Source of the DNA: Ascoidea asiatica
Taxonomy: Eukaryota > Ascomycota > Saccharomycetes > Ascoideales > Ascoideaceae
Reading direction: 5' to 3'
NCBI GenBank assembly: GCA_001600695.1
Contig: BCKQ01000014.1
Location: forward strand, 249,269 to 313,268
Length of the DNA: 64,000 nt
The position numbers and the translations under genes were made by a program. Shown here one piece after another: positions 43,882 to 54,266 of this stretch (the stretch's first letter is position 1; the number at the start of each line of letters is the position of its first letter). Under the pieces are notes generated by a model. It searched no databases. It worked only from the letters and a program-made list of their open reading frames with translations, and was not told the origin of the DNA.

Positions 43882-46005
43882 ATGATAACTGAAACTATTA
43901 ACTCTTTCGCAACACAATTCAATCATAACATCGCTCTAAATGAATTCACGTTCAATAAAATTGATAAAGAAATTACATGAATTGCTCAACCAATCAACGA
44001 CTTTAGATCTTTAGATAAAAGATTTAAAAATCAAGATTCCAATGTTGTTCAATACAGTGAGTACTTTGATGAACTAAAATCTACCATTGCTACACAAAAA
44101 ATCTTATATAGATATTGTTCAAGATATGCTGACATAATAACATCGTTTTTATCTAAAAAAAAAACTGTTAATGACTGTCCTGTTCAAAATAAAACAGAAG
44201 TACAAGTTTCTTCTGCCTCGAAAACAATGAACCCCGGTACGTCTGAAAATATTACTGGCCATTTGAATTGTAATACTACTGAAGCTGATAAGGCTAGGTT
44301 TTTCGAACCTCAAGAGAATATCAAAGAACAAATTGTAACTGCCCTATTTACCATCTGCTGTTCCCAAAATTGAAAAGCATTCACACGGTTTTTAGATCCC
44401 CAAAGTAAATAACCAAAACTTATTCAATGACCAGAATGAGGTTAAAAACTGGAGAGATGATCTTAATTAAATTCAATCTTTTGAAAGCAAGGTTGACTCT
44501 GACGCATCTGAAATCCAAAGGCTGAAAGTGCCTTACTTCTACCTGGTATGGCTATAAACTGAGATACTTCTGCTACTCGTATGGCAGGTACTTCAATCCC
44601 TCCAAAATTAAAAGCAAACATAATAATTAAAGATAGACATATTATAGAAAACTAATTCTAAAATTACAATATATTGAGACGTACATTAAAATCGATAGGT
44701 TAATATATGATTTCCCGGGTATGGATCTTTATATCTATATTCTGGAAACTACAAATTTAGAATGGATTAACATCGTGAAAACCATTGCAAGAAATAGTTC
44801 AAGAAATTCTTCGTGCCCTGCTGCATATGCCTTCATTCTGGGAGGCATTGACATAGATTAAAATTATAGGGCTTTAGTTCAATAATTCAAACAAATCAAA
44901 CATTCTGAAAATGAAAAACTTGTTAATCATCTTACGAGATTTATAACTTCCTATGAAAGTCTTCCTTTAAATAGTCTTTCTAGTCGTTTCCTCTGATGAA
45001 CAACCATTTCTCAAATTAAAAATAAATTTCCTCATCAAATTCAATGAGAAACAAAATTTCCCCCAACTATTGAATTATTTAATAGAGAACTCAATTGGTT
45101 CACTGCAGGAGATGTTTTTATAGCCGTTTTTATAGCTGTTTTAAATGAAGCTCTTATTCTCAGTGATATTTATATGTTCAACAATCTTGAATATGTTATT
45201 GATTCGAATTCCAAAATAAACTTCAATAAAATTCGTTTGACCGGCCAAACGTCTTACTTCGGTAATCTGCCAATACATTTCCGAAATTCTTGTTTCTGGT
45301 ATCGAAAACACAAAACAATTTGCAAACAGGGAACCTGCGAATAGAAAATCGAATGGTAATTCCAATTCTAGATACAAAAATCAACATGACAAGAAATCTA
45401 GCTACACGGTCCCTGAAGAAGCAGTGCAGGATGACCAACTTCAGAAAACAGAGCGTTAGCTGTCCTGGGAATCCTTGTCTGAAGATGAACACTTTAGATC
45501 AATTAACACCAATAACAAAACGTTTCGTAATAAATACTCGAATTCTACTGTTAATGATAAAAAGATGAAAATTCCTTTTGCCACTGGTGGCGAATCCAAC
45601 TATTTTTTTGATTATTCTTTAAAACGATTTGAAATAAAAATGCTTAAAGCCTAAGTATTCAACAGTTCATGGCTTTGTAGGCGCACTGATGGTCAAGAAT
45701 GATGTCATTTTACGGCTATTCATTGAAAACGTTGGTTTTGTTGACCTTAAATGTGCGGTTTTACCATAAAGTTTAAGAACATCTCTCGATATCACTATTT
45801 GAAGTCGATTTTTTATGCCACCATATGTTTTCTGCAAATGATAATGATAAATTTTGAATTATGGTTTTTGATGATTTTGAAAAGTTTCCTTTCAAACCAG
45901 GGAGTATGCATGAACTACAAAAAGTTTACGTCTACACATGAAAACCGAATCAGAAACAGGAGTTTGATGTTAAGAAATACCCTTAGTTAAATGATCCAAC
46001 TCGAA
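43882..46005 (+). pseudogene. Dead Ty3/gypsy-like gag-protease region
   Basis: An ATG at 43882 opens a gag-like frame (MITETINSFATQF) broken after about 32 codons by TGA, and then by many stops and shifts. Continuing segments show a capsid-like helical stretch (AAYAFILGGIDID, NHLTRFITSYESLP, QIKNKFPHQIQ), a possible decayed zinc knuckle (CFWYRKHKTICKQGTC near 45293), and a protease-like part near 45660-45760 (HGFVGALMVKNDVILRLFIENVG in shifted frames). It is on the same strand as the gypsy pol remnant beyond the inserted LTR copy 3. The family call leans on that continuity. Confidence 0.6.
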
Positions 46006-46010
46006 GCTGG

Positions 46011-47029
46011 TTATTATCAGTTTTCATTCATTTTACAAAATCGAATATTTAAAGTTTAGTTACTTACAAACTAGGTATTCATCAATTAACTCGTGCTAAT
46101 TGTTGATCTAAAAAGACAACCAAATAAATTAGATAAAAGAAAACAGGGAATCGATTCCTTTTACATTATTTCTGGATTCCTACGGGGTCGCGGAGCACAA
46201 TCGAGAATTGTTAGGTATTCACAAAAGCCCCGGGATTCTGGGGTAGAATCAGCGTAAGAATCAAAGTTACCTTGTAAAAAGGGTTGAAATCTTGATTTGA
46301 AATCAATTAAGCTTCAAATTTCAATTTTATCATACTAACACCTATCAGCTCACTTTCCAGTGGGGTAGACAACCAATGTAATTGCTGGTACCCTTTAAGC
46401 CCAATGCACCCACTAGTAATCGATTATTAAAGGACTACCTCGACTATTGTCCTGTTTATTTCGAGACTATTCGGAATAGGCAGTGGGAATTATCCCTTAT
46501 CTCACATGAAACTAGGTTTACCCATTCAAGAATCCAGGATTTTCTCCTCGGTCCGATTGGCCTTCAACATCCATCCGGATAGATGCTAAATGCTAAGTCC
46601 ACTTCTACTCTCCTCGTACCGACCGGCTTATCTTCAATATGCTCTTAGAGATTTTGTATCCTTGGCTGGTACCAATGTCAAGATGTTCTTTACTTTGTCC
46701 GCTATACCCGATTTAAGCGCGCATGTCCGATTCCATGTGACTGGAATATTACATGCTATACGATCATCTGTTTACCTGTGAATAGACTTATGAAGTCTAA
46801 TATAAATTGACGCATTCCTCGAGCAACTTAATGCTATTTTTTTATTGATATGAATATGTTTGCGTATTAATTCTTCTCTATGCATCACTGTATACAATGT
46901 ATAGAGGTGATTTTGTACTACATGAGTTTGTTCCGGTTAATATAAATTCCTGTGTTTTACACCTTCACCTCTTAAGGTTATAAAAACCATATATGCCCTA
47001 CCATATATAGATCTCTACGATTTCCAACA
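46011..47029 (-). repeat. LTR family A, copy 3 (diverged)
   Basis: About 1.0 kb, same orientation as copy 2 but much more diverged. The shared landmarks are minus-strand start TGTTGGAAATCGTAGAGATC, the AAGGTAACTTTGATTC-like block, and GAGTTAATT near the 3' end. It separates gypsy gag-pro (left) from gypsy RT (right), both on the plus strand, which implies insertion into the gypsy element. The left boundary is approximate (the TGTTG end is mutated). Confidence 0.65.
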
Positions 47030-47034
47030 GTTAC

Positions 47035-49470
47035 CCACCTCCCTCGAAACTCTGTTCAAACATACTACCCAAACAACATCTGAATCACCAATGTATATCG
47101 GAAGCTACAACTATACTCCTCTTCTTAACAAATTCGCTGAAGCACTTCTTGAATCAAACTGAGACACTGGAGTATTTTTGAAACCAAAAGTGGTTGACCC
47201 TTTCGTTTAGTTCTTGTTCGAAAAGTTGATAAAGGTTTTTGAGTGTGTGTTGGTTATACGAAATTAACTGCCATTAGTGTTTGGCATTATATTCCTTTAC
47301 ATTCTACTGATATTGGTCTAAAAAATCTTAATGGTGCTAAATAGTTCACTTGCCTAATTATGATAAATAGCTTTTACTAAATTCCTTAAGATAATGATAG
47401 TAAAGCTAAAACAGCATTTTCATCCAATTCATGTCATTATGAATTTAATCTATTGGCTTTGGGCGTAGTCCATGGTACCTATACCTCCCAATCATCTATG
47501 AAAAAAATGATAGGTGATTAATTATGTTCTGCTTTTTGCTAATCATATAATTATTTATAGCCATAATAAGTTAGAGGAACATTGTTCAAGTTAATGAGGT
47601 CATTACTCAACCTGAAAAAGAAAAACATTTTAAATGTCAAGAAGTCTAAATTCTTTTGCATGGATGTTAAATTTTCAGGGCATATTCTTTCCTCTGAAGA
47701 ACTAAAAACTGATCGGACAAAGATTAACAAGATCTTAGATTGGCCATTACCAAAGTCAATTATTACTTTAAGAGGTTTTACTAATATATGTTGATATTAT
47801 CGAAACTTTAAGTGAAATTTTTCTCAACAGATAATCTATCCTACTGTTTCATTTTTTGGCGCCCCTAAACAAGGAACAAAAATTGAACTAAATCTTTCTC
47901 TGATTCAAGCACTCACAACAATGTACAAAATCATTAACTACTGCTCCTGTCTAAAAAGTATTTTGTCCTCAGAAAGTTGCAATCCTACAAACTGATGCTT
48001 CAGATATTGCCTTGGGTTTGGTATTACTCCAACCATATATACAATAGAGCACTAAAAAAATTCGAAGGTATCTTCTTCATTTTGAATCAAGAATATTTTC
48101 AAAATCGGAACAAAAGTATTCTGGTCAACACCAAGAACTTTTGCCAGTTGTTCATTCATTGATTCATTGTCCATATAATGAACTATGCAAAATTAATTTA
48201 ACACCTGATCATCAATCTGTTCAATATATTACAGCTAAATCCGCTCCCTGAAATAGAGTTATAACATTTATTAAACTCATTTAACATTATTTTTTTGATA
48301 TTCAATATAAGAATAGAAAACAAATTGTTTTTTCTAAGTTACTCTCCTTAAAAACTGTTTTGGTTGTTAAATATGAATTGAAAACTTAATGGAAATTGAT
48401 GAACTTAGTGAAAGTGCAACTAAAATAAAAACTCACAAAACCATTAAGGATTTCTGTGAAGTTGGTCTTAGTAAAATTAAAGAATATCTTTAAAATAAAC
48501 AACTTTTCAAAAATCTGTAGTCCAGATTTATCTTTTCTTACTTTATGTTTTAGGAGAATGAACTTCAGATTACACTTGAAGCTCATTCACGTACTGTTTT
48601 CAGTGACGAAATGTTACAGAAGTTTCTTGAAAGTTCCTCCTTCCGATTCTCAAGGTTCCATTGGAAATTTAGCAAACGGAGTGAATGAGAAATTCTTTCA
48701 CCCTGCTATTTTATTATCTCGTCAAATTATTACAGATTGTCTTCATTGCCAACCTGTCAAAAAGCCATCTGTTTTCACTAACAAATTCACTGCAATTCCT
48801 GTTACAAACAGCTTTTACTATATGGGATGGATTAGTTTTTTGCTCTTCAAAATAAATCTTCTGTTAGTAAATATTGTGTTACTGCCATTGATTATGGTAC
48901 ACTTTATGCTTCTGTGGTTCCACTACCGGATTGTGGTTAATTAAAAGTTTTAAATTTAGTACAACCTAGAGTCCCAAAGCATTGTCAAATGTACCAAACT
49001 AGCATGGGTAGTACTTCTCGTTTTGTTTCAAACAATATTATTGAACTTGTTCCTCAAGCCCCCAAACAACCCAACACCACAACATATATCCCAGAAATTA
49101 ATTGTAAATGTGTAACGTTTGATCCAATCTTCAGCCAAATTCTATTGAAGTTGAATAATTTCCTACAATGGGAACTTCTAAACATGGCTTTATTGATTTA
49201 GTACAGGTTCCAAAAACAGAAATTTGGATTTGTAGTGTGCTTGCCTGCTTTTGGTTTTAGCGCAGGTTTAAACAGTAGTACGCTAAGATATTCAACATGA
49301 CCTAAAATACGGCTCTCCAAAAGATCCCAAAGTAAAACCGAAAAATGGAATGCCAATATACGAAAAGGAAGCTGTCTCAGACATCAACTTTGACAACTCA
49401 AATACCGACCCGAAACTTTGCAAAGACCGATAGTGCATTAAAAGATTTTTTGTTGGCGATTCTGTTTTCA
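47035..49470 (+). pseudogene. Dead Ty3/gypsy pol: RT, RNase H, integrase
   Basis: The order of recognisable pieces is standard for Ty3/gypsy. RT begins with VCVGYTKLTAIS (CVDYRKLNAIT) near 47245, then LNGAK and AKTAFSSNSCHYEFN. The catalytic YLDDIIIYS appears as FANHIIIYS (47535-47561), so both Asp are lost. SGHILSSEELKTDRTKINKILDWPLP follows in two contiguous blocks at 47675-47760. RNase H is LQTDASDIALG near 47986, then a DHQSVQYITA block near 48205. Integrase has CLHCQPVKKP (the CxxC of the H2C2 finger) near 48740 and core remnants to about 48940; a tail (KDPKVKPKNG, VGDSVF) runs near 49320-49470. Stops and frame changes throughout make it inactive. Confidence 0.85.
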
Positions 49471-51769
49471 GCTATCAGTGGAATAGTATGGTGCTAATGT
49501 ATGTGTATGCTTACTTACCGCTGAAGTGGTTTCATAAAAATGTTGATACGCGTGCAACATCTCGCTGTTAAATCACAATTAACGTAAATAGTAGTAAGTT
49601 CATCCTTAGTCTGTAGCCTCACTGTTCATTATCAAAGTCTTTTAAAATTGGGAACTAGTTATAAATAGTAATGCGCAATGGTTGAGTGGAGCACGCAGAG
49701 CCCTTGACCTGCAAAGGTGGCCCGATGGCGATGTGAAGCACTGCCCGTTTTCACAGTAGGTGTTGGAAAACATGTGCGGGTATTTTACTGTTTCAGCAGA
49801 AACCGTCGGAAACGTCCAACTATCGCGATTGTGCTCAAAATGTTTTGTTGGTCTTACCTTGCTTTAACCACATCAGTGGCTGTCGCATGTTTTTATTTTT
49901 CCGTAAAGTTTGCTGTGCCGCTCATATATACATAGCATTCTTGGTGCTCTGAATATTACAGGATAATTCCCTGCACCAGTTTCGAGTTTTTTTCAAGTAT
50001 AAAAATATATTTTTCACAAATGGATTTCGAACTTTTGCTGCATATGGTTACGCCCCTCTGGTTTCCAGTAATGAGAATCGGTTCTTTCAACCTCAATTGT
50101 GTTTATCCAAATGGTACATATTTTAAGTTTTAATTAATAATTGATTTCATTTGATTTCGATTTTTTTCCAGGAATACTAAATTGATTTGTTAGAACTCAA
50201 ATTAATTTGGAAATTTAAACATGTTTCCCTTGTTGTAAAAATGCAGATATAACTCTCAGACGTTTTGATAGCCCATTCAGGTTGTACAAACAAAACAGTC
50301 TGCTCCTGGCAGTGAGTACCAAAAAGCACAGTTTGACAAACAGTTCTGTAAGTACAAAATGGAGAATAGAAGTTTTTTAGTCCTTACTCAATCTACGTAA
50401 CCTCAATTTAGATCGAAAGGGTCATTCGACAAGTGTAATGTTTTTTTTATCGGAGGTCCTAAAGATCTGTCAGTTAGGCCATCTAAATGAAATTGATATC
50501 TTAAAGAAAAACAACAACAATTGAAATTCTTTTCTACTAAAGCTGTAAATAAGAAACAAATCGTTCGAGATATGTGTATACCAAAATACAGTGGAACACA
50601 TAACGCTTAATAATTAATTAAAATTTATAGGTCGACATGGGGCTCGAGCATTATGCCCCTAGCGCTCCGACTGACATCTAAGGTAAAGCTGTTTTGCACG
50701 TCATTATGATTGCTGTTACTGAACAGCACAATTAAAAAAAGCTGTTGAAATTTTGACATGTTTCTATTTTTCAATACAAATAAAGCAACCAAAAAACCCT
50801 CGATTATATTAGTGATTTCAGGGAACGTAATAGTAAGCATAATTTTTGTTTTTATTAGCTAATACAGTCTGCATATAAATGATAAAGATAATTGTCTTAA
50901 TGTCAAGTATTTGCCATGGGCCTTTGGATTTTAAAAAAAATGATTGTCGTTTGGAATTCTTAATCCAGCTGTATCCAACAACTAATATTGTACCACTAAT
51001 CTAAAGAGTGAAAATTGAGCTTCCCACTACCACACAACCCCAATGGGTGCTAGACAAACTGTATTTTCTGATTATCGGTTCATTACAAAAGTGGGCTTCG
51101 CTGATCACTCACTAAGTTTTAACCTTTTTAGAATGTTTTAGTATTTTTCAATAGCATTTACAAAAACACAACATCTGGTTCCTAGGAAATCAGAAATTCA
51201 TATTACTTTTAATGGTCCTCGAATAGTTATATTTTTGCTAGCACTCTCCACATTTTCAATACAATAAGGAGAATAATTTGCGGATTTTGTAAAACTGTTC
51301 TAACTACTACAACTGTCTCAGATCTTATCATTTGTTAAACATTATTTAGTCACAGTTTCCAATCATCTGTCCGATTACCGCTTGCTCTGACAGAAACTAA
51401 TTAGTTGCTAACGGATTACAAATTCGAAGCAATGAATCGGCATTTTAATAGCTAATCTAGTTGCCGCTCACAAAGTATAAAATATAAGTGCATTTTGTCT
51501 TAATGATGCCACGGGTTTTAAAAACATGAAAAGGTTTTATGTTTGGAGATTTTTAATTTAATTAGTTGTCTAGAACATCAACCAAAAATGTGGGTGATTT
51601 TGTGACTCTTTAAAACAGATGTGACATGTTATCCAGCTGACATTGTTAGGTAAACTGGCTTAACGACAGAGTGGCTTTTTTAGACAAATTTAATTTACCG
51701 AGTATCAGGTTTTTGGTAATGGTTACGAATGCACTTCGGCTCACCACAGTTATGTTAATGCTAACATAA

Positions 51770-51842
51770 TTAAGATCGCTGATAAAAATAACAAGCAAGT
51801 TACCCTGTAAAAATAATGGATTTTGTCTTGCATAGAACATGC
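51770..51842 (+). repeat. Inverted repeat, left arm
   Basis: Matches the reverse complement of about 52898-52970 with clear similarity: ATCGCTGAT(A/G)AAAA, AACAAG(C/G)AAGTTACCCTG and AATGGATTTTGTC blocks in the same order. The translated right arm (NIADEKNKEVTLQTKMDF) and left arm (KIADKNNKQVTL) also match, so this may be old coding sequence such as a transposon pol piece. Confidence 0.6.
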
Positions 51843-52327
51843 AAAATCAATTGTGATTACTACCCTTTAAATCATAAAATTGTGAAGCAACATTTTTTCA
51901 GCTATTATGTTTTTTTATAGATTATTACTTCTCGCTTTATTAGACATTTTCGAATTTGTATTTGACTAAAACGTGTGTGATCTAAAAGACCATTTAATTA
52001 AATCTAACTATTCACAACTATAATTAAATTTATCTCTTATAAATATCAATTAAATTATTCTTATATGTCATATAGATAATATCCTGGGTTTCTGTGTAAT
52101 CTTTCGAATATATGTTTGTTAGTAAATTTTGGTTTTTTTTTCATTTTTTTTATAGAAAATTTATTACCATGATAAAATCAAAATTTACAAAAGTAAAATG
52201 GACAATTCTACATTTTTGTCCATTACCCAAAAACCTTGGCTGTTTCATGTAAGTCTCCCACAACACACGTTCCGCATGTGTGGTGACATATTTGGTCTTA
52301 TCAGAAATCTAATAGTATTGTACAAAA

Positions 52328-52580
52328 ATGCGGAATCTGTTTTATATGTGATTATTACAAAAGTGCTGAGTGTAAGTAAACATTATTGAAAACTTTGTAA
52401 TTGTTTACTAGAAATGCGGGAGTTTGTTTATATTTAGCAAGCACATTAGAATTAATACAAAGTTGTTAAACAAAGTAACATGTTTCTGTGAACTTTTACA
52501 ATTTTTCAATCATGCGGAGTACAGTGCGGGATTTCATAGGAACTTTGAAATTATTACAAAGTTTTTAAACATTATCATTT
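52328..52580. repeat. ~100-bp degenerate tandem repeat, three units
   Basis: Landmarks recur with near-constant spacing: ATGCGG at 52328, 52414 and 52512; ATTATTACAAA or a one-base variant at 52351, 52451 and 52550 (period 100 and 99); and TAAACATTAT at 52377 and 52566 with a partial TAAACA at 52467. The rest of each unit is diverged. Not coding. Confidence 0.65.
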
Positions 52581-52723
52581 TGCACTTAGAACTTTGCCAT
52601 GGTAGCAAATAGCCATTAGTATTACCCGTGATGCTATGTTAATCTCAATCCGCAAATTGGTATTGCGGACCAATGAGCCAGACTTGTACTAGCTAATCTA
52701 AGTTCTACCCACGGAGCAGCAGG

Positions 52724-52746
52724 TTTTTGGTAATTATTACCAAAAA
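52724..52746. repeat. 11-bp arm palindrome with 1-base spacer
   Basis: TTTTTGGTAAT at 52724-52734 and its exact reverse complement ATTACCAAAAA at 52736-52746. A related single arm (AGGTTTTTGGTAATGG) occurs near 51708 in the left part of the region, another hint that 51.6-51.85 kb and 52.7-53 kb share ancestry. Confidence 0.75.
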
Positions 52747-52897
52747 ACTTAGGTTTATATTTTAGTACCTAAATCATTGTCCCTTTATGAAAACCGTGAA
52801 TAATCAACATTATTGTGTTAGTAAATAAAGTATGCGTAAGAAAGAGCTCCCTTTTGCATATTAGGATTCTCTTAGATTTCAAATTGCTTGTTCTATT

Positions 52898-52970
52898 GAC
52901 GACAAAATCCATTTTTGTTTGCAGGGTAACTTCCTTGTTCTTTTCATCAGCGATGTTATCCACTTTATGA
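52898..52970 (-). repeat. Inverted repeat, right arm
   Basis: Right-hand partner of 51770-51842, in opposite orientation, with about 1.06 kb between arms. It lies at the beginning of a short minus-strand open frame (52769-52963) that shows no known domain. Confidence 0.6.
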
Positions 52971-53310
52971 GGTGGTTACATAATCAACAAAATTTCTCGA
53001 CTATGGAGGAATTGGAAATCGGGAGAAAAAATAAAACATGATCGCATTGCCGAGAATTATCAGAATGAAATCATTAATATCGAGCGGTCAATAAAATTAG
53101 GTTGCGTGTGACTGGTAAGTGTGGCGCAGTACAGATATTTTCTTTTAGTGTCCAGATGAAATACTAATATAAATATTCTTTCCTCACTCATCTCATTTAT
53201 CTGAACTTAACTATTAATTTTTTACATATTTGAGCACCATTTTATCTATCATAGTATATCAATAATTTAAATTAAAACTACTGACGAAAGATTATTATTT
53301 ACATTAACAC

Positions 53311-53883
53311 ATGGCTTCACAAGATAATCCCCCCATTGTTCCTTCTGGTTGGAAGGCAGTCTGGGATAATCAATATAAAACTTTTTTTTATGTCAATTTA
53401 TCAACAAATCAATCTCAATGGGAAGCACCAAAATTAGATACAAAATCAGATATTAGACCACCAGTGGAAGCTCCACCTTCCTATAGTCAAGCTCAACAAG
53501 CACCTCAAGAAAAAAGTAAATCTTCGTTGAAAAGTAGATTGTTTGGTAGATCAAATCATCAACAACAATATCCTCAGCAATATCAACAACAACCACAAAA
53601 TCAACAATATGGTCAACAGTATCCTCAACAACAATACCAACAAACCGCACAACAACAACAATATCCTCAACAATATCAACAACAGCCACAGTATTATCAA
53701 CAACCTCAAAGGCAAAAGAAAAGTGGATTTGGTATGGGTGGTGCTGCTTTAGGTCTTGGTACTGGTTTATTGGGCGGTGCTTTATTAGCAAATGCATTTG
53801 ATGATGATTTTGATGGTCCACCAGGAGGTGGTGATTATGGTGGTGATGATTTTGGTGGCGATGACTTTGGTGGCGACTGGTAA
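53311..53883 (+). CDS. WWM1: WW-domain protein Wwm1
   Basis: A 190-residue orthologue of yeast Wwm1 (211), which binds the metacaspase Mca1. The WW domain is at about 9-42 (VPSGWKAVWD, then a Tyr pair and SQWEAP) with both signature Trp and the Pro. A PPSY (PPxY-type) motif near 55 could be a ligand for this or another WW domain. A Gln/Tyr/Pro-rich stretch (83-133) is followed by a glycine-zipper-like hydrophobic segment (GMGGAALGLGTGLLGGALLANAF, read in two blocks) and an acidic Gly/Asp tail. It is the first intact gene right of the 17-kb gap and has normal coding composition. A His-rich frame on the opposite strand is a shadow of the CAA repeats. Confidence 0.95.
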   Translation: MASQDNPPIVPSGWKAVWDNQYKTFFYVNLSTNQSQWEAPKLDTKSDIRPPVEAPPSYSQAQQAPQEKSKSSLKSRLFGRSNHQQQYPQQYQQQPQNQQYGQQYPQQQYQQTAQQQQYPQQYQQQPQYYQQPQRQKKSGFGMGGAALGLGTGLLGGALLANAFDDDFDGPPGGGDYGGDDFGGDDFGGDW

Positions 53884-54266
53884 TCAATCCTTCTCTTCCT
53901 TACTTACATATTTTAGTTAACTTATATTTATGTCTTTTTTGTTTTTTCTATCTGTTTTCTTTATTTTGTCTTATTTTCTATTTTCTATTTTCTATTTTCT
54001 ATGTCTCTTAATATTCTTTTTTCTCTAATAAATTATTATTTTTGGTAAAGCTGAATTCTGTTTATGACGTCGTCTTATTGTCTCTCCCTTGATCTGTATT
54101 TTGAACAGAATTTAATCCGAAAACCCACCTTTGTGGATCTTCTTATTGGCCTACGAAATTTAGATTCAAATATAATAATAAATTTGATAAATTGAATAAC
54201 AGGAAATTAAAATTATAGAATTTAATTATTTATTTCAACTACTTTAAGTAAATATTCATTTTTAAA
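53884..54266. promoter_or_regulatory. WWM1-cactin intergenic region
   Basis: 383 bp. A T-rich tract with TTTTCTA repeats (about 53965-54000) probably belongs to the WWM1 3' end. A CRE-like TGACGTC lies at 54065-54071 (ATF/CREB-type bZIP site), about 200 bp upstream of the cactin ATG. Confidence 0.4.

Larger units (their letters stand above)
49471..53310. other. Gene-free repeat-containing region before WWM1
   Basis: 3.8 kb without a recognisable gene, less AT-rich than the flanking gene blocks except in the last 200 bp (WWM1 promoter). It contains a ~100-bp degenerate tandem repeat (52328-52580), a diverged inverted repeat (51770-51842 versus 52898-52970), and an interrupted palindrome (52724-52746). 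Short open frames (for example 49717-49935 and 52769-52963) lack features. Possibly decayed transposon or centromere-type DNA. Confidence 0.5.

Noticed and set aside
46005-47035. GTTAC target-site duplication around LTR copy 3
   Set aside because: GTTAC occurs on both sides, but comparison with copy 2 shows the left copy lies within LTR-homologous sequence, so it is not a flank.
49680-49760. Possible tRNA gene in the gene-free block
   Set aside because: No B-box (GGTTCGANNCC) and no cloverleaf could be built. I recognised no tRNA gene anywhere in the window.
53453-53887. 144-codon His-rich frame on the minus strand
   Set aside because: Mirror image of CAA/Gln codons in WWM1; no independent features.
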